In this document: piece by piece, positions 61,713 to 64,000 of the stretch
Numbering within the stretch: position 1 is the stretch's first letter
Layout: each line of letters starts with the position of its first letter
NCBI GenBank assembly: GCA_017403985.1
Contig: JAFRDE010000031.1
Span: 1 to 64,000, forward strand
Origin: Ruminococcus sp.
GTDB lineage: Bacteria; Bacillota; Clostridia; Oscillospirales; Acutalibacteraceae
Length of the DNA: 64,000 nt
Direction: 5' to 3'
Translations under genes and position numbers: made by a program
The notes under the pieces: generated by a model
The model's database searches: none
Seen by the model: the letters and a program-made list of their open reading frames with translations, nothing else
What the model was told of the DNA's origin: nothing

Positions 61713-61748
61713 TATCAAAGGGGATATGACGAAAAAGTCATATCAAAA
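61713..61748. repeat. Tandem operator-like element, copy 1
   Basis: Contains a perfect palindrome GATATGAC-GAAAAA-GTCATATC (61723-61744) inside TATCAAAGGGGATATGAC... It is followed 12 bp later by TTGACA. Confidence 0.65.
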
Positions 61749-61812
61749 TAAAAGTTTTGCTTGACAGCATTACGCGTCTGAAAAACGGCGGAACGTTTTC
61801 CGCATACTATAC

Positions 61813-61848
61813 TATCAAAGAGGATGTGACAAAAAAGTTATATCAAAA
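61813..61848. repeat. Tandem operator-like element, copy 2
   Basis: 32 of 36 bases match copy 1, exactly 100 bp downstream. The palindrome is imperfect here (GATGTGAC-AAAAAA-GTTATATC). Again followed by TTGACA. Upstream of the riboswitch promoter by about 190 bp. Confidence 0.65.
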
Positions 61849-62037
61849 AAATTGCTTGACAAAAAACATTTACCCATGTCAGAATGACGCACAAGACGAT
61901 TCCGAAACGCTGCCCCGCGATCTGCTGTTCCGGACAGAAATTCGGGATAAAGGATCACTAACGAATAGAAGACGTTGTATTTGGAATATCCTACAAAAAC
62001 TGCAGAAATTTTTTGGCAATGAATATCATAATTTTCC

Positions 62038-62066
62038 TTGACTTTTTCAGCGATAGATGTTACAAT
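62038..62066 (+). promoter_or_regulatory. SigA-type promoter of the riboswitch-controlled gene
   Basis: TTGACT at 62038, exactly 17 bp, TACAAT at 62061. Transcription would start at about 62073, right before the aptamer. Confidence 0.85.
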
Positions 62067-62072
62067 GAATGC

Positions 62073-62160
62073 AAACAATAGGGCAAAGCCGCTGAAAGGC
62101 GGTGACGCAAAGCTCAGGTGTCTAAATAGTACGCTATATGATCGACCGGCTGCACGATAT
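62073..62160 (+). ncRNA. c-di-GMP riboswitch, class I (GEMM-I)
   Basis: Aptamer core AGGGCAAAGCCGCTGAAAGG (62079-62098), CGGTGACGCAAAGC (62100-62113) and a second stem-loop region ending ATCGACCGGCTGCA. The tetraloop-receptor pattern GAAA plus GACGCAAAGC is typical of GEMM-I. Whether it prefers c-di-GMP or 3',3'-cGAMP cannot be told from sequence. The 3' end of the aptamer overlaps the first terminator arm, so ligand binding is likely to affect termination. Confidence 0.92.
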
Positions 62161-62197
62161 ATTACCGACGGTAATTAGAGTGCAGGCGATTTTTTTA
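62147..62197 (+). terminator. Riboswitch terminator 1
   Basis: CTGCAC (62150-62155) pairs with GTGCAG (62180-62185) around an inner TTACCG-A-CGGTAA, then a run of T's. The 5' arm is part of the aptamer end. Confidence 0.75.
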
Positions 62198-62213
62198 TGA
62201 TAGTGTGTTGTAC

Positions 62214-62277
62214 GATCGACCGGCTGCATCATCAATTACTTTATGTAGTTTTTGTGCAGGCGGTTTTAATTTTTTCT
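62214..62277 (+). terminator. Riboswitch terminator 2 (repeat of the first arm)
   Basis: The 15-mer GATCGACCGGCTGCA (62214-62228) is an exact copy of 62140-62154. CTGCA then pairs with TGCAG at 62255-62259, followed by TTTTAATTTTTT. A second, tandem expression platform. Confidence 0.65.
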
Positions 62278-62360
62278 CATAGTATATAAAGTAAGTTTAT
62301 ATAAATATTGAGTAAGACTTAATCACCCCAAGCAGAAACATTCAAGAAAGGATGATTACG

Positions 62361-64000
62361 ATGAAAAAAATCATTTCCGTATTATTGGCAGTCCTCCTGC
62401 TTACCTCGGCTTTTTCGCTGACGGCATTTGCAGATGAGGCAGCTCAGGCGTTTGTTATCAGCGAAGACGGTAACTATACGATCGACGCTTCCTTTAACAC
62501 GCCTGTTGATATTGTCGGCGCCAAGGCGACCGTTACTTTGGATAACGCGAATATCCAGGCTGATCTTCAGCAGTTTGAGCGTTCCGCGATCAAAGTATCC
62601 GGCGGCGCGGACGTCACCTTTGTGTTAGAGGGCTTCAGCACCATCGCGGGCAGCTCGAATAAGACTTCCTGCGGTATCGAGGTAGCATTAGACTCCAAGG
62701 TTTCCTTCGAGGGCGAAGGCACGCTGAATATCACCGGCGGTAAGTACGGCGCGGCGATCGGCTCCTACGGCACCGGCATCAACCTCCCTGTGGAAGAGAG
62801 AGTCCAGGTCGGCGAGATCACCATCAACAGCGGTAATATCAACGCTTACGGCGGTGAAAGAGGCTCCGGTATCGGCGCAGGCTACCATGTCAGCGGCAAT
62901 AAGATCACCATCAATGACGGTACTGTACGCGCGTATGCAGGCGCTATGGGCGCGGGTATCGGCTGTGGTTACGGCACCTCCGGCGGCGCGATCGGCGTTG
63001 CGGCGGTAGGTGACTATACCGCGGGTACCATCATCATCAACGGCGGCGATATTTACGCTGCTTCCAGCTGGACGGATTTCTCCGATTTCAGCAGCTTTGA
63101 CGCGATCAACGCGAACGAAGTTGCCGGCGCATGGGGCGTTGGTATCGGCGGCGGTTACGGCGCGTCTGTAGACCTGATCGAGATCAACGGCGGTAAGGTC
63201 GTAGCGGTCAGCGGCGCCAGCGGCGCGGCGATCGGCACCGGCCGAGGCACCAGTAAAGGCAATCAGTACAACATTGACACATATCGCTGCAATATCAAAA
63301 TCGGCGGCGACGCTGATGTTACAGCAGTGACCTCCGACGTCACGAAAGACGGCGACCATCTCGGCGGCGCGGCGATCGGTACCGGTCGCGGCTGCCATAC
63401 CGGCGGCACCATCGAGATCACCGACAACGCCAAGGTTGTTGCGATCAACGCAGGCAACGCTCCGGCGATCGGTTCCTCTAAGAAGAATTCTCCCGTTGAC
63501 GGCGCTATCCCCGTTGCCGAGTCCATCATTATCGGCGACAACGTTCAGCTTTACGCAGTTTCCGCAGCGGATTATGCGGTCGATAAGGACGCGTCAACGC
63601 TGTCCATCAACGATAAATACTTCGGTTCTTCCGACAGATGGTTCTTCGGTGAAGACGCTGTCGCGATCTCCGATATCGAAAACGTAAAAGTTGAGAGCAC
63701 CAAGGGCGAGATGATGTACACCGCTCCCGCCGGCTCCGTATCTCTCTGGTCGCGTATCGTTCCTCAGTCCGACGACGGCGGCGAGACTATCAAGACCTCT
63801 AACCTCGGTATCGTTACACCGCTCGCGATGGCAGTCCGCTTCGAGGACGGCGGCGTGTATTATTCCGGCGATTCCCTCGAGGTCGAGCTCGATAAGGATT
63901 ATCATTTCCAGATGTGTTCTGTTGACTGGAGCACCAGATCTATCAACGAGGAAAAGAAGATCCATAAGCCTTATGAGACTTTCTATCCTGCCGAGACTGC
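62361..64000 (+). CDS. Secreted beta-helix-like repeat surface protein (3' truncated by the window)
   Basis: At least 546 aa, open to the right edge. ATG at 62361 with AAAGGAT upstream; signal peptide 1-24 (...TAFA). From about residue 80 it repeats an A-x-G-T-G-ITINGG..AYGG unit of about 35-45 residues, each with an AIGSG/GIGAG turn (GSGIGAG, GAGIGCG, GVGIGGG, GAAIGTG, twice, and a diverged AIGSS), typical of a right-handed beta-helix or related repeat surface protein. The start of a new domain shows near residue 470. A c-di-GMP riboswitch in its leader implies control by c-di-GMP, the usual signal for adhesion and sessile life. Function as an adhesin is an inference. Confidence 0.88.
   Translation, partial: MKKIISVLLAVLLLTSAFSLTAFADEAAQAFVISEDGNYTIDASFNTPVDIVGAKATVTLDNANIQADLQQFERSAIKVSGGADVTFVLEGFSTIAGSSNKTSCGIEVALDSKVSFEGEGTLNITGGKYGAAIGSYGTGINLPVEERVQVGEITINSGNINAYGGERGSGIGAGYHVSGNKITINDGTVRAYAGAMGAGIGCGYGTSGGAIGVAAVGDYTAGTIIINGGDIYAASSWTDFSDFSSFDAINANEVAGAWGVGIGGGYGASVDLIEINGGKVVAVSGASGAAIGTGRGTSKGNQYNIDTYRCNIKIGGDADVTAVTSDVTKDGDHLGGAAIGTGRGCHTGGTIEITDNAKVVAINAGNAPAIGSSKKNSPVDGAIPVAESIIIGDNVQLYAVSAADYAVDKDASTLSINDKYFGSSDRWFFGEDAVAISDIENVKVESTKGEMMYTAPAGSVSLWSRIVPQSDDGGETIKTSNLGIVTPLAMAVRFEDGGVYYSGDSLEVELDKDYHFQMCSVDWSTRSINEEKKIHKPYETFYPAET

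Noticed and set aside
61757-62041. 94-aa plus-strand frame before the riboswitch
   Set aside because: No ribosome site, odd composition, and it runs through the operator-like repeat and up to the promoter.
1-64000. Prophage or complete integrative element
   Set aside because: There are TraG-like and ClpP-like genes at 58-60 kb, but no integrase, relaxase, capsid or attachment sites are visible in the window.

Overview
The window looks like a chromosomal segment of an anaerobic Gram-positive gut Firmicute of the Ruminococcus/Oscillospiraceae type. The grounds are type I dockerins, cohesin-like surface modules and CBM26-like starch-binding modules, a complete V-type ATPase operon, an ATP-type PEP carboxykinase, sortase and LCP envelope enzymes, strong Shine-Dalgarno sequences with occasional TTG/GTG starts, and G/C-ending codons. 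This placement is inferred from gene content; no rRNA or tRNA gene is present to confirm it.

Layout. 0-5.5 kb: three secreted or surface proteins (two with cohesin-like modules, two with a QTG-type C-terminal anchor signal) and a small membrane peptide. 5.8-6.9 kb: a TIR-domain membrane protein. 7.1-9.7 kb: a flippase/LPG-synthase-like membrane protein and a GT4 glycosyltransferase. 9.8-12.8 kb: csoR-copA copper operon, with a possible internal copZ start inside copA. 12.8-14.9 kb: pckA and a small Cys-rich lipoprotein flanked by inverted repeats. 14.9-19.3 kb: three paralogous esterases, two of them dockerin + CBM26-like proteins. 19.5-22.5 kb: envelope protein, PP2C phosphatase and L,D-transpeptidase. 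22.6-26.1 kb: DMT transporter, then pyrR-uraA behind a readable PyrR attenuator. 26.3-31.6 kb: GT4 enzyme, class B sortase, LCP protein and a GH3-like protein. 31.9-40.6 kb: nine-gene V-ATPase operon. 40.7-45.0 kb: MacB-type ABC exporter with two adaptors. 45.1-49.6 kb: a lipoprotein and a large dockerin-bearing glycosidase. 49.7-54.6 kb: LytS-type two-component system and a secreted lipase-like protein. 55.1-61.2 kb: accessory region with an Abi (HEPN)-WYL operon, a truncated McrB-like gene, a TraG/VirD4-like ATPase, a ClpP-like protease and an orphan. 61.2-64 kb: tandem palindromes, then a promoter, a c-di-GMP class I riboswitch with two terminators, and a beta-helix-like surface protein that runs off the right edge.

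Two themes connect the genes. One is starch or glycan capture at the cell surface: cohesin-like anchored proteins, dockerin enzymes with starch-binding modules, a sortase, and a c-di-GMP-controlled surface protein. The other is envelope energetics and maintenance: V-ATPase, LCP, L,D-transpeptidase, glycolipid glycosyltransferases. Several families of short palindromic repeats are scattered between genes. The most unusual candidates are the Abi(HEPN)-WYL gene pair beside a broken McrB gene, the tandem-terminator c-di-GMP switch, the internal copZ start in copA, and the TIR-transmembrane-PH-like protein.
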